Shown one piece after another: positions 24,891 through 36,500 of a stretch of 64,000 nt of DNA (positions within the stretch are counted from its first letter, which is position 1; every line of letters begins with the position of its first letter). The notes under the pieces are model-generated. The model searched no databases. It saw nothing but the letters and a program-made list of their open reading frames with translations, and was not told where the DNA came from. This stretch comes from Carallia brachiata (taxonomy: Eukaryota > Streptophyta > Magnoliopsida > Malpighiales > Rhizophoraceae). Where the stretch lies: assembly GCA_021464245.1 (NCBI GenBank), contig JADCRB010000011.1:1449226-1513225 (forward strand), in the 5' to 3' direction. The translations under genes and the position numbers were made by a program.

Positions 24891-26393
24891 GGATAAGCAA
24901 AAACTTAGTATTATACGTTTAGATAAATTTCAATTAAATCCTAAACGTTAGGGCCATTTCATTTAAGTCACGAACGTTAATGTATCCATGCCAATTAAGT
25001 TTTAAATGGGACGAAATGGAGTTTGACCGTTAAAAGAGGCAATTGATCACATTGAAAAATTCTCAGAAAAAATAAAAAAATTCAGAAAATAAGAAAAAAC
25101 ACTTATAATATCATAATAAGTATATAATATGCATAACATGAGTATTCTTGGAAAAAGAATCCCAAAATCTCACAAAAATTATAAAAAGAAAAAAAAACAA
25201 AAAACATAAAAAGGAAAAAGAATCTCAACTATCGCTTCCCCTTCAAATCTAGAAAATCTTTCATCTTTGCTTGCTTGCTTGTTCTACTTCAATCACAAAG
25301 TTTAAATGCCAACTCTGCAATCAAACTTTTGCCAACAACACAATATTTGTTGGTCACATAAACACCCATCATGCCACCCACTCTCATCTTCCTCCAAAGC
25401 TGATTCATAGGTAGCGATTTGGCTGTGCCGAGTCATCGTCATCATCTCATTCACCTTGCATTGCGTAGCGAGAAAAGAAGAAAATCAAGAACTTGGATAT
25501 CGTTCAAGTGAAGAAGCCACTTTAGTTTATGGGCTTAGAGCAAATTCAAAAAAAATCATCAAAATTGTAAATCCTGACTTTTCAGCTTCTGCCATTGGTA
25601 AAGAGGGTGTCAACGACTCTAAAACCCAAAATAAGAGGGGATCTAAAAGGGGGAGAAAATCAAGTTTCGAGAAAAATCAAGAGCAAAATTTCGATGTCAA
25701 TCCCAGTTGTTTCGTCGAGTTGCTGGTGGCTGGAATTGAACTGTTGAGTTGGATGTTCAATGCTATCCCTGAGTTATAATGATGTTGAGGGATGTTAGGT
25801 CGTAGAGACAAGATAACAAAGAAGATGGAGATGCAAAAATTTGAAATTTCAATGTCAGAAATGCAACAAGTAGTTTCAATCTTCACGGGCATCGGCTGGA
25901 CACAAAAAAGTTGTATTGCGAAGGGCTTACAAGCAAGAAATTCTGACAAGTAAGGTATATTTGAGTGCCCATATTGTTTTAGTCATCAGCTCAAAACCCA
26001 AAAGCAACAAAGATCAACTCTCAAAGTTCCCAAGACATAGAGTTAGATTTCAAAATAAGGAAAAGATGGCTAAAAATAAAAAATCCAATGATAGGTTGTG
26101 GTTTTTTTCTTTTTCATTTTTTACGTTTTGTCAAATTTTAGTAAAATATGTAGGTTATGCGTATTCTATATATATGACGTTATAATTGTGTTTTGTTATT
26201 TTCTAAATTGTTTTCTTTATTTTTTAGAAATTTTTAATATGGTCAATTATCTCTCTTAACTGTCAAACTTTATTCCCTGCAATATAGGACTCAATTAACA
26301 TAAATGCATTAACATTTAGGATTTAAATGAAACGACGCTCATATTTAGAACTTAATTGAAATTTTGCCAAATGTATAAGACTAATTTTTTATC
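24891..26393. mobile_element. Mutator-like element with possible captured sequence (1.5 kb)
   Basis: The left end (GATAAGCAAAAACTTAGTAT) and the right end (GATAAAAAATTAGTCTTATA in reverse) are inverted copies continuing about 190 bases, with shared blocks such as CATTTAA.TC and GTTTGAC.GTTAA. They also resemble the TIRs of the element at 19186-21429, so both belong to one family. The TSD is weak (CATTATAAG against CATTATGAC). The interior 25230-26080 has a different, less AT-biased composition and includes a 107-codon ORF. Confidence 0.7.
25456..25779 (+). CDS. Unrecognised 107-codon ORF inside the Mutator-like element
   Basis: The ORF starts MHCVARKEENQELG, has a basic middle (KRGSKRGRKSS, a possible nuclear-localisation-like cluster) and a hydrophobic tail (FVELLVAGIELLSWMF). 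I recognise no family. It sits in the interior of a Mutator-like element whose composition differs from the TIRs, which fits captured host DNA of the Pack-MULE type. It may equally be a chance ORF: there is no evidence of splicing or expression, and similar composition continues past the stop to about 26080. Confidence 0.25.
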   Translation: MHCVARKEENQELGYRSSEEATLVYGLRANSKKIIKIVNPDFSASAIGKEGVNDSKTQNKRGSKRGRKSSFEKNQEQNFDVNPSCFVELLVAGIELLSWMFNAIPEL

Positions 26394-28634
26394 ATTATGA
26401 CTGACTACAAATGTATAACACGTTAGAGAAAGTGGTCTTTCTTCCATAGAAGGATTCTAGATTTGAAAAGGTTTAGGTTGCAAGCATTATGTCTTTACTA
26501 GATTTATGCCCGTTTGATGCACAGGTTTATGATTAAATTTTTGTGTAAAAATATCATTTTTTAGATGGTTAATTACACAATACAATTAACAAATCTCATG
26601 ATTATTAGTCATTATCTGCCTAAGTTGTATCATGTGTAATTGTGTGTACGAACCCATAAATTTTATAGAGTGCACTAACAAATTGCAAAAGACAAATCTT
26701 GCCATTTCTTTCCAAATGAGTGAATTTTTCCACTCAAATTCTTCTTACTTCTTCAATTCAGCAATTTTTTTACTCATATAGATTAATTTGAGAGCCAACT
26801 TTAAAAGACTTAATTGAGAGCCTCCACCCTATTCTTATTCAATGAGCCCATATTACTTATGATTAGCAAGTCTTGATGTGGTAAGGTCAGAAAATAATGC
26901 AACATGTTGTGTCTCTTCTTTTTATTTTTGCTTTTGTTTCTTAACATGTTCACTTAAAGAAGCAAGATTGTTGACCCTACCAATAAGATTGGCTTGCTAT
27001 GATAGCTACTTTATATCTACCGAGCAACATTTAATTTATAGATGCATAAAACTTGCACCTTTCTAACCTCATCTTAGAGTATGATTTTTGCCATCTGAAG
27101 CATCTTCTCCAAAATGGCAACAATTGAATCAAAAGATGAAAGGCCATCATGCCATATTTGCTCTCGGATGTCAAAGGCTTTACTTTGAAGCAAACTTTGC
27201 CAAAAAACTAACAGAAATTAATCATATGAAAACATAGAATATGTAATTGAATCATAAACTCAGAAGAAGTGTAAAATTGAAATCAACAAATACAGAAATG
27301 CTCATAGGTAACTTGAAATTTTCAAAGCTAAACAATCATAATAAAAAATGATACTATTTTTTTAGCCAAGAATGATAATATGGAGAGACAAAATTTGTGT
27401 AACGTCATAAGAAAAATCATCAGTCATGTATTGACATTCTACTATGATGTTTCTAATTCAGTAATTCCCAATTTTTTGACTTTTGCATTTGATCTGCATT
27501 AAAAAAAAATATCTTCAATAGTGGAAACAAAATAAAAGAGCCTAACATTCAAATACCCAAGTGAAGTAAGCAACCTTTTTTCCATTAAAGAAATAAGTAG
27601 AGAGGTTTTGCTTGAGAAGGAGTCAATGGATGGTTTGATTGAGCAGTGAAATTTGGGGGTAATTAAATAGTGGGTGGAGATCCCATTGTCTTATGGTTAA
27701 AATTGTTATTAATTATAATAAATTATCATTAACAAAGTAATAATTGTGAGAAATTTTGTTAGTTAAGGAATTGATGAGATTGTTATTAATTTTATTAAAT
27801 GACTGACTAGGAAGTTAGCTAAGATTAAGGGATGATTTTCAAATTTGATTAAGTTTCCTAAGATTATGGAAATTACCCAAAAGAAACCATTTAAAAAAAT
27901 GTTCTACTATTATTATTATTATTATTATTTAATGCTCTTTCCGTTACAAAGAGGAATTTTTTATAGACATTAGGGTAAAGAAATCAAACATTGATTTTAA
28001 ATGTTAGTTTTTTTGATCAACAAATTTTAGAAAGAATTCTTTTCCCCTATAAAAGAAACAAATTTTTAAATTTCAAGATTTTCAAAAGAATTTTTTTTTA
28101 AAAAAATCAAGAATCAATTTTTTTATTTTTTTTCAAAATTTTCAAACAAATTTAAGAAATTTTTTTCCCCATATAATCAAATATGTAATCATGATATAAT
28201 CAAGATTTTTTTAAGAAACAAATTTTTCTTTCAATTTTAACATAGTATAATCATATGCTAATATATTACCTTTAGAATTTTCTAAATTATAATTAGAGAT
28301 AAAAATACAAAGAATTATAAAATTTAAAATATATTAATCGTTTAACTACAAATAAGGGAAAGCTTACTCTAAGCTTCCCTTTTATAATATTGTTGTTAGA
28401 TTGCATGTGTCAATTATTGTTGAAGGTCGAATGTTTAGATCATAATAATTTGTGATAACCCATCGATTTGATCACAAAGAGAAGAAGAATTAAAGATGAT
28501 TTTGGTAATAATTCTTTTTTATTATATATAATGTAATAATATTAGACAACTAATCAATTTGCTTTTACAAAATAAAATTTTTAAATCTTTCATTAAATTG
28601 TATATCTATTTGATAAATATATTTAGAATTCTTA
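26394..28634. other. Intergenic, with one exon-like segment on the minus strand
   Basis: AT-rich, no intact gene. On the minus strand, about 27215 down to 27077, a stretch preceded by an acceptor-like TTCTGTTAG can be read SKAFDIREQIWHDGLSSFDS and on to a stop, roughly 40 residues without low complexity. It may be a decayed exon of an unidentified gene. An (ATT)n run lies at 27906-27930. Confidence 0.3.
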
Positions 28635-29004
28635 TAGCCTGTTTGGTTTTGGCAGGAAGAATAAAAGCGAAAGAAAGCACAAAATCCAAAACACAATTTG
28701 TCGTTTGGGAACTATCAAAAAATGGTTTGGAAGAAAAATGGCACGTAATTTTACGTGTCAGAAAAAGTATATAAAACCAATTAAAAAGAAATAAATGGAT
28801 CAAAATAACCTTAATTTTTTAACTTCATTTAATCTACTATTCAATGATTATAAGGGTATTATTATAATTTTATTTATAAATTTTTGTTTTTCACCATTTT
28901 TTCATACAATTTAAATATCTAATTTCACTTTCTCATCATTTTCTTGTATCTTTCTTTTCTCACAACTTTCTTTCTCACCAAAATCTCACAATCCAAACAT
29001 GCCA
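28635..29004. mobile_element. Tourist-like MITE (370 bp)
   Basis: The ends TAGCCTGTTTGG and CCAAACATGCCA are inverted copies, and TTA flanks both sides (28632-28634 and 29005-29007). A 3 bp TTA TSD with a GTTTGG-containing TIR is the signature of PIF/Harbinger MITEs. No coding sequence is needed or seen. It lies only 37 bases from the larger Harbinger element. Confidence 0.8.
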
Positions 29005-30037
29005 TTAAATACGAACACATCGTGATGAGATAACAATCTTAGTGGGTGTTTGGTTTTACATTTTATGGCTGCTGTTGCTGTTGCTTTTCCAAAAAGTAGA
29101 AAAATTAGTGTTTAGTTAATTAAAATATCAACTATTGATTGCTGATGAAAGCTTCCAAAAGTTGCTGATCTAAAAAGTAAAAAAGAGCTACTTTTTTTAT
29201 ATATCAACAGTTGATGTATTTTTTATAACTAAAATACCGTTCATAATTTAGCTTATTTCTACTCGTGTCTTTTCTTTCTCTCCTAGCATTCTCCGACATT
29301 TTGCGATATTCTTCCGTTTTGGTTGAGGGTTTGTCGTCGTTGCTTTCTTCAGGTTCTTTTTTTTTTTTTTTTGGAATTTCCTTTCTTTTTGCTCAAGCCT
29401 TCTCACTTCTTCTCTCAAGTTTGCTTCCTTTTTTTTTTTTTGATTCTTCTGAATGTTTTTTTTAAAATTTTTTTTATGACATTGGTGTATAGGACAAGAA
29501 AATTACAAAAGAAGAATTGATACATTGACTAAAAAAAATAACATTCTTCGGAACTTGGAATAGGTTTCTTAATATGAGATGATTGCGTACAGATATATAT
29601 GTTGATTTCTTTGATTGCTTGAGATAAGCAAATATTAGATGTTTGCTCGTTCTACCTGATTTAACAACCAGACTTGATGGGTTCTTTGATTATTGAATAT
29701 ATACGGTATTGGGTTATTTCATATTTTGCTTGATTTTATAATGATGTTTCAAAATCATTAATGATGTTTGTTGTGTTAGAATTTCATAACTTTTTCCTAC
29801 AACTGTGGATGATAGTGGCTACATGCATCATGTTTTGTACTGTAAAAAAAGAAAGAAAAAAGAGAATGGATTGGGATGTGAAATTTCATTGATGCTTACT
29901 GACTTGGAAACTTTTTTCTTGACAACATCTTCTAATAAGTTATTCATGCATATTTTTTTTGGGACAAGTTGCCTAAGTCTATTCATTTCTATTACATTAA
30001 TTATCTACACTTGTAGGAACCTGACTCATCCTTCATG

Positions 30038-30439
30038 CTAAGAGTCATATTGCTCGTTGAGACCTGTAAGAATTATACAAAGCAATACATGTGCATTCAC
30101 ACAACTGCTGCCACTAGTTTCTCCCAATAAATTTCTTCTTGGCATGAGATATTCCTCCAATTTATATTGATAAAAGGAAAAGATATTAAGGATAAATTTA
30201 TATTCCTTCAAAAGATTCCAATCCATGCAGACACCCATAAGGTAAGACAAAATGTCCTTTGCAACAGAGTTTATTAACCTTATTTTGTCATGGTCGGAAA
30301 TATTAGGTATAGGCAATGACTTGAACGTGTCATCTACTAGAGCTAAATTAGAATTTATAACCAAGTCACTAAAATTCTTGAAGTTCATGTCTTCCTCAAA
30401 CATCCAATCACATGTATCTCGTTGGTCTGCAATTATCAT
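30038..30439 (-). CDS. 133-codon ORF inside the Harbinger element, unassigned
   Basis: The ORF is open from an ATG at 30439, and the same frame has a stop only about seven codons upstream, so it may be 5'-truncated. It encodes an acidic, helical-looking protein (for example FEEDMNFKNFSDLVINS and DKIRLINSVAKDILSYL) with no motif I recognise. Its position, divergent from the transposase and separated from it by about 60 bases with a T-run, suggests the second Harbinger ORF (C-terminal part of the DNA-binding partner), but I see no SANT tryptophan pattern. A fragment of another element is also possible. Confidence 0.35.
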   Translation of the reverse strand: MIIADQRDTCDWMFEEDMNFKNFSDLVINSNLALVDDTFKSLPIPNISDHDKIRLINSVAKDILSYLMGVCMDWNLLKEYKFILNIFSFYQYKLEEYLMPRRNLLGETSGSSCVNAHVLLCIILTGLNEQYDS

Positions 30440-30500
30440 GTCAAATAATCCTTCACGCTACTGCAGTAGACCTTTCACTTTTTTTTTTTTTTTTTAGATC

Positions 30501-31856
30501 ATGGATGTGGTTAGTAAATTGACTGTTGACAAAGAAGATGAAACATGAGAAATAACTATTTCTGTAGTTGAGACTATCTATCAATATTATCAAATATTTA
30601 TTCACAAGGAACCTTGCATGGATTCCTTTCAAATAGGAATAATATGGTTGCTACAAATTATGCGAGGAAATGAGAAACGATGTTTAAATATGTTCTGAAT
30701 GGATAAAGACACTTTTATTAGTCTTTCTCATTACTTAGAGATAAATTATAGATTGCAAGCTTCAAGAAGAATGTCAATTATGGAGAAAGTGGGCATGTTT
30801 CTACATACTTTAGCTTTAGGAGCTTCAAATAGACAATTTCAAGAAAGGTTTCAACATTCAGGTGAGACAATTAGCCATAGTTTTCATGAAGTCTTGCAAG
30901 CAATGTTGAGGTTTTCAATTAATATAATACAACCTAAAGATCCATTTTTCAAACCATCCCACTCGAAATTCTCAACAACACAAGATACATGCCACATTTT
31001 AATGTAATTTTCTTTATTATAATCATATTTCATTTAATTTTATGTATTATTATCATTAATTTTAGTTGATCTTGTTGGATTAGGATTATGTTGGAGCTAT
31101 TGATAGCACTCATGTACCTGTTTGTGAGAGAAGACGATCAAGTACTTATTGGTAGAAAAGGAATTCTAACCCAAAATATCATGGTTGCTTGCAGTTTTGA
31201 CTTGTAATTTACCTTTGTAATGGCTAAGTGGGAAGATACAACTCACGATGGACGACTTTTTCAATATGCTCTTAAAAAAAAAAGATGTGAATTTTCCCAA
31301 GCCACCACCTAGTTCGTAAAAACATTTAAGTTGTTATTAAATATTTAATTTTTATCTTTCGATATAACTTTAACTTTTTTTAATGTGATAGGAAACTACT
31401 ATTTAGTAGATGTTGGATATTCTCAAATGGAAGGATTTTTAGGACCATACAAAGGGACGAGATATCATTTTCAAAAATTTCAATGTAGTGGCAAACCAAA
31501 AAGACTCAAAGAAACTTTTAATCATTGGCATTTGTCACTTTGAAGTTTGCATAGAAAGATCATTTGGTGTTTGGAAAGCTAGATGGAAAATATTACGAAT
31601 AATGCCATCATATTCATGTAGTACCTAAAGGGACATAGTTGTGGTAACCATGGCGTCGCACAATTATATTCAAAGGCAAATTGTTGCTGATCCTGGATTT
31701 ACAATATTCAACTAAAACCTACATTTTATTCCAAAGGATATTTTTTCAAATGTAGAAGACTCTCAGTGCAATGAAAGTCGCCAAGGAAACATGACAACTC
31801 AAATTGATGTTTTACACAATAATATTGCTTCTAGTTTAATAAATGCCAAAAAATAG
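30501..31856 (+). pseudogene. PIF/Harbinger (HARBI1-like) DDE transposase, broken
   Basis: The start ATGGATGTGG at 30501 opens a frame with the plant HARBI1 N-terminal pattern (HKEPCMDS, then GNEKRC, then MDKDTF) and the helix-turn-helix-like RFQHSGETIS (30840-30890). A putative intron 31004-31083 joins to VGAIDSTHVP, which holds the first catalytic Asp. VDVGYSQMEGF (near 31405), with the second Asp, and an ERSFGVWKARW block (near 31550), with the Glu, follow in order. Several in-frame stops (30549, 30700, about 31152, 31203) and at least two frameshifts break it, so it cannot encode an active transposase. All three catalytic positions remain recognisable. Confidence 0.85.
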
Positions 31857-32530
31857 GAGTAAAATTTATTTTCTAAATATTATTGATTTGTTTTCTTAAT
31901 TTATTTGTATTGTGTATTTGCTACATTAAGTCTGCTATTTGTCGTTGATATCTCAAAGCCATTAAGCAATCATATTGTGATTTACTTTTTTAAAAAATTA
32001 CAGTTTGTTTTTGAGAGTTGTGCATATTAACCTTTGAAGATTTGTCCATATTTGAGAAATAGAGTTTCGTAGAAACAAAAATTCCTCCAACTTACAATGT
32101 GTCGGGCAAATGAATTAGGGAACCACTAAATTTAATCAGACATTATTTGGGATGCATAGAATGTTAAAAATATTGCTCTCTAGGTTTGGTTATCCAAACT
32201 CATAACCAAGTGAGAAAATGAATTGAGTATATAATTTATTTATTTATTTATTTATTTTAAAAAATAAAATAATGAGCCATATTGCCTAAAAAGATTATGA
32301 CTTATGTGACTTATAACTATCAGATAAATATTTTTGGAACTATTATTATAAGTTGGAGATATTATTCTAAAAATTGTTGTTGAGAGAATTTGATGATGTA
32401 GACTAAACAATAACAGTTAGTATTAAATTTAATTAAATATTTTATTTATTAATAACAATAATAAGTAATAGTAATCAATAATAAGTAAAAGTAATAATAA
32501 TTAATATCAGTAAAAGCAAACAGACACTTA

Positions 32531-32696
32531 TATTTAAATAACTTTATGAAAAGAAGGAATGATGGAATAAGCTAGAGCCTAAAACCACAGCCAAAATCGA
32601 CTTCCATTTTTTTTTTTTTGGCAAAAAAGAAAGTAAAAAAACAAGCAAGGCGACGCGAGGATTATCACGTGGCGTTCATCTGAAACGCGAACTGTA

Positions 32697-32736
<40 letters not shown>

Positions 32737-33522
32737 CGTGGAAGCGTCGGATAAGCAGTCGGTAACACTATGGACGCGGGACTTCCTTGCCCATAAGTGG
32801 ACATTTTATTAGTCTCCAGCCTTTCTGTTTTTTTTTTAATTTTTATTTTTAGTTGTTTTTTGTTTCTCACTCCCTCAAGTTCTTATCATCGGTGATATAG
32901 CCGTTGGTCGTCAAAAAATGGCAGGTTCGGTGTCTCAATTTCTACTTGTTGATTGACGCAATAAAAAATAAAGCAGTCGTAAAGGCTTTGATCTCTATTT
33001 TGCTTTTTGATTTTTTTTTTAATTTCCCTTTATTTGTATCGTCAAGAAAAGAAATGGAGAGTGCGTATCTGAAATCAAATCTGCTAATCAGAATTTAAAT
33101 TTCTCTCGTCTAACTGACTGTTTTATTTTATAATATTCCGCACAGTTATCTATAATTTTGCCTCTTTGACTTGAATATGCGATAAGCTCTTTTTAATTGA
33201 TTTGCAATTTTTTATTTTTCTTTATCTTCTTTTGTTTTCAAATGATCAATTTTGGGGGATGAAATTGTGTGATGTTGTTGTTTTTACGTGCTTGTAAACT
33301 GGAGTTTTTGGTGTTCATCTTCCTGCTCGAGCAATCTCTGAATTTTAATTTCCATTGAAAACATCAACGGAGAAAAGGGGGAAGTAAAAAATAAAAGAAA
33401 GAAAGAAGAAAAAATGGGTAGTTTTTGGCGAGTTTATCAGACTCACATTTAAGTTGAATTTACTGTTAAGCAATTTTCGCGTGTGGGATCTGATAGAAGC
33501 TCCAAATTCTTATGCAGCAGCA
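32531..33522 (+). promoter_or_regulatory. Putative promoter and 5' UTR of the phosphohexomutase-like gene
   Basis: Two CACGTG G-boxes (32666-32671 and 32735-32740) flank a (GA)n tract at 32700-32731. G-boxes bind bZIP and bHLH factors, and GA tracts are common near plant core promoters. The bases just before the start codon (TTATGCAG|CAGCAATG) look like an acceptor, suggesting a 5' UTR intron. A precise transcription start cannot be read from the sequence. Confidence 0.4.
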
Positions 33523-36500
33523 ATGTCAGGGAAGATTATTGCCCAAAATGTTTTTGTAGCTCAGACTAGACAGTTGGGGACCCAAAACAGAAGGGGCTTC
33601 TCTTCTATCCCTTTTACCTCTGACTTGCTTCCCTTTTGTGGAGGGAAGCTGGCATGGACTACCATATCTTCCATGCAAATACACACCTTGTCGATACAAC
33701 AGAGTGGTTGTCTTAACAGAGGAACTGTTTACTGCAATGGTCTGTTCTAGACTCTCAGCATCCAGGTTGAAATTAAGTACAACAGTTGCTCTGCAAAACT
33801 TCTAACTGCTTTTTTTAAAAAAAAAATTTAATTGATCAGTCTGCTGTGATGCATAAGCTAATTAGTTTGATTTTTTTGACGTGGGTTTCATCAAAAGTGA
33901 ATGTTCCCTTAACCCATTAGTTTTCATCTAATTTATTTTTTAATTTTCTTGTAGCTGCTCAATCTACAGCTGCAGTGCCATGTCTGGACAAAGCTGATTT
34001 TTTGAGGCTTCAAAATGGCAGGTCAGGGCTCTTTAAAGCTGCATGCGTGCATTACAAAATTTCTTGTTTTCTATTGCTCTGTTCTTCCTCTTTTAAATAC
34101 ATGTTTATTCTTCTTTATTATTTTATGGCAATTCATTCCAAGAAATTCTTGTATTGCTTCTGTCTAAGCCTTCCAAAACTTCTTGCAAACAAGGGTTTGT
34201 TTGGGAACTTGCATGTTATTTTTCAAGGTGGCCATGCCCTTTCGAGAACATGGGACCACAAAAAATTTTACAACCGCTCTGAATAATTTCATGTTATTAT
34301 TATTATTTTTTTCAATTTATGGCTAAGCCGGCATATTAGTTTCATTAGTTTCACTTTTAGGACATGATAGGTTTATGTTTGAAGCTCAAAAAAGCCCTAG
34401 TGCTTTTTTGAACCATCTGAATCAGAGTTTGTGGCTATTATTCCTTTTGGAACACAGTGATATCCGAGGTGTGGCCATTGGTGGTGTTGAGGGAGAACCT
34501 GTTACGTTTACCGAACCAGTTGCAGAAGCAATAGCTGCTGCATTTGCCTCATGGTTATCGGAAAAGAAGAAAACTGATGCATCCCAGACAGTGAGAGTGT
34601 CCGTGGGTCATGATTCCCGAATATCTGCATCTCTGTTACAGGTACCAGGTTCTTGCTCAGGGTATATGTATGATAGGTCTAGCAATTATTTGGAGTATAC
34701 CATGGAATGTCTATTATTATTTCCTTTGTCATTTGCGGAATTGCCAATTATTCTTGGGTCTTTCATGAGCTTCTTGAACTCATATATTGGTTATGCCTTG
34801 CCAATATTGACCTATGCAGTTTGAAAGTTTAGATTTTGGACCCCCAGCAATCTACTTGTTAAAGACAGTTTCTTGAAAATAAATCAATTCCACCTATGTG
34901 ATTGCATTCTCCTCTAATGCAATTTATTAGGTTTGTTTCACATCAGTTGAAATATTAATATTTATCCTTCTAGTTGATTTTCTTAAAGACTTATGAGCCG
35001 TATCAGACTTTACCTGTGTAATTGAAAGTATCATTCATGAATGACAAATTCAATCTTTTGCAAGATTATTACCCAAGCTAAACTTGCCATATTCAGGAAT
35101 TGTACCACATGCTAGTGTCTTTCGTTTCTGAAGTTTGATGGTGTTGACTTACAGGATGCTGTTTCTCGAGGTGTTACTGGTGCTGGCCTAGAAGTGATTC
35201 AGTATGGGTGGGTTAATGATTTTTCAGCCTATAATACTTTTAATCTATTGTTTTGAGCGTATGTTCAGAGAAATTACTTTAAGCTGATATCTTTTTTGTG
35301 TTGGAGAGGAAAAATCCAGGGATGTAATACTTCCTGATTGAGGTATCGCTTCTTTGGATAAAACTTCTTCTTATGATCCCTTGGCATAAAATTTATGTTT
35401 GCCTCCATTGCCTTGGGGTTTGTGGAGCAATTTTTGCATGATTATGGGCCTGGTGCCTGTTGATGGTTCCTTTTGCTTTCCTAGTTTTAAAACGATTTAT
35501 ACAATCAACTGGCCTAGTCTGGACTCAGCGATCTGATCCGTAACTGTATTTTCTTATGTTAATTTCCACGTTATCGCTTTATTGGTATTTGCTTATCTTA
35601 CTGTCCTACTTCTGCAATTATCATTCCTTTGTAGGTTGTCGTCTACGCCAGCAATGTTTAATAGCACACTCACTGAAGATGAGGCACTTTTGTGTCCAGT
35701 AGAAGGGGCTATAATGATAACAGGTGCTTTATAAAAGTCATTGTTCTGCTTGATGTTTTTTTGAGCTGTTGTAGTAGTGGCCCTTTGGAAATCAGTAATC
35801 TATTGAAACCAGTCTTTCCTTGGATGAGGTTTGTTGATTTAGGGCATAATCTTACCTTATGAAAATTTCTATGGATGTCATTGTGCAAACAGCTAGTCAT
35901 CTTCCCTACAACAGGAACGGGTTTAAGTTCTTCACAAAAGCTGGAGGACTGGGGAAGGCTGACATTAAAGACATTTTGGAGCGTGCTGCAACTATATACA
36001 ATAACTTTACCAGTGAAGGTTTAATGAACTCAAAAAGAAAGGCATCTGCATCAGTGAAGAGAGTTGATTACATGACTATTTATGCATCTGATCTCGTGAA
36101 AGCAGTCCGAAAAGCTGCAGGAAACATAGGTATCCAAATGCAAATTAAAAGTGTTATTAATATTAAACTGCATCCAAATGTTAATGGCTTTTTAAACTGG
36201 CATGTAAATTGCAGTATGAGCAAAATTGTGTATTATACTATGATTCTTACAAACTACTTTTTAAGGTGGGTTCTGTAATACCGGATTATGTGCCAGTTTG
36301 CTAACTCTAGGTTGATATTTTGAATTCTTAGAAAAGCCATTGGAGGGATTCCATATTGTGGTTGATGCAGGAAATGGAGCGGGAGGATATTTTGCTGTGA
36401 GTTCTATGGAGAATATATTTTTTTTTTGTTTTTTTGGGGGGGGGGGGGTGTGGGGTTGTATGGGGGGCTATATTTAGTTCTTTGTCTCAAAAGCTTTTTT

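Larger units (their letters stand above)
29042..32527 (+). mobile_element. PIF/Harbinger transposon relic (3.5 kb), full length
   Basis: The left TIR GTGGGTGTTTGGTTTTAC pairs with the right end, which reads GTGTCTGTTTGCTTTTAC in reverse (14 of 18 identical). TTA flanks both sides (29039-29041, 32528-32530), the expected 3 bp TSD. Inside are a broken transposase on the plus strand (30501-31856) and an ORF on the minus strand (30038-30439). Family knowledge: PIF/Harbinger elements carry a DDE transposase and a second, Myb/SANT-like protein, sometimes divergently oriented. An (ATTT)n run lies at 32235-32256. Confidence 0.85.

Noticed and set aside
34375..34824. 149-codon ORF as a separate gene
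   Set aside because: It contains exon 3 of the phosphohexomutase-like gene (34458-34641), and the rest is intron read-through.
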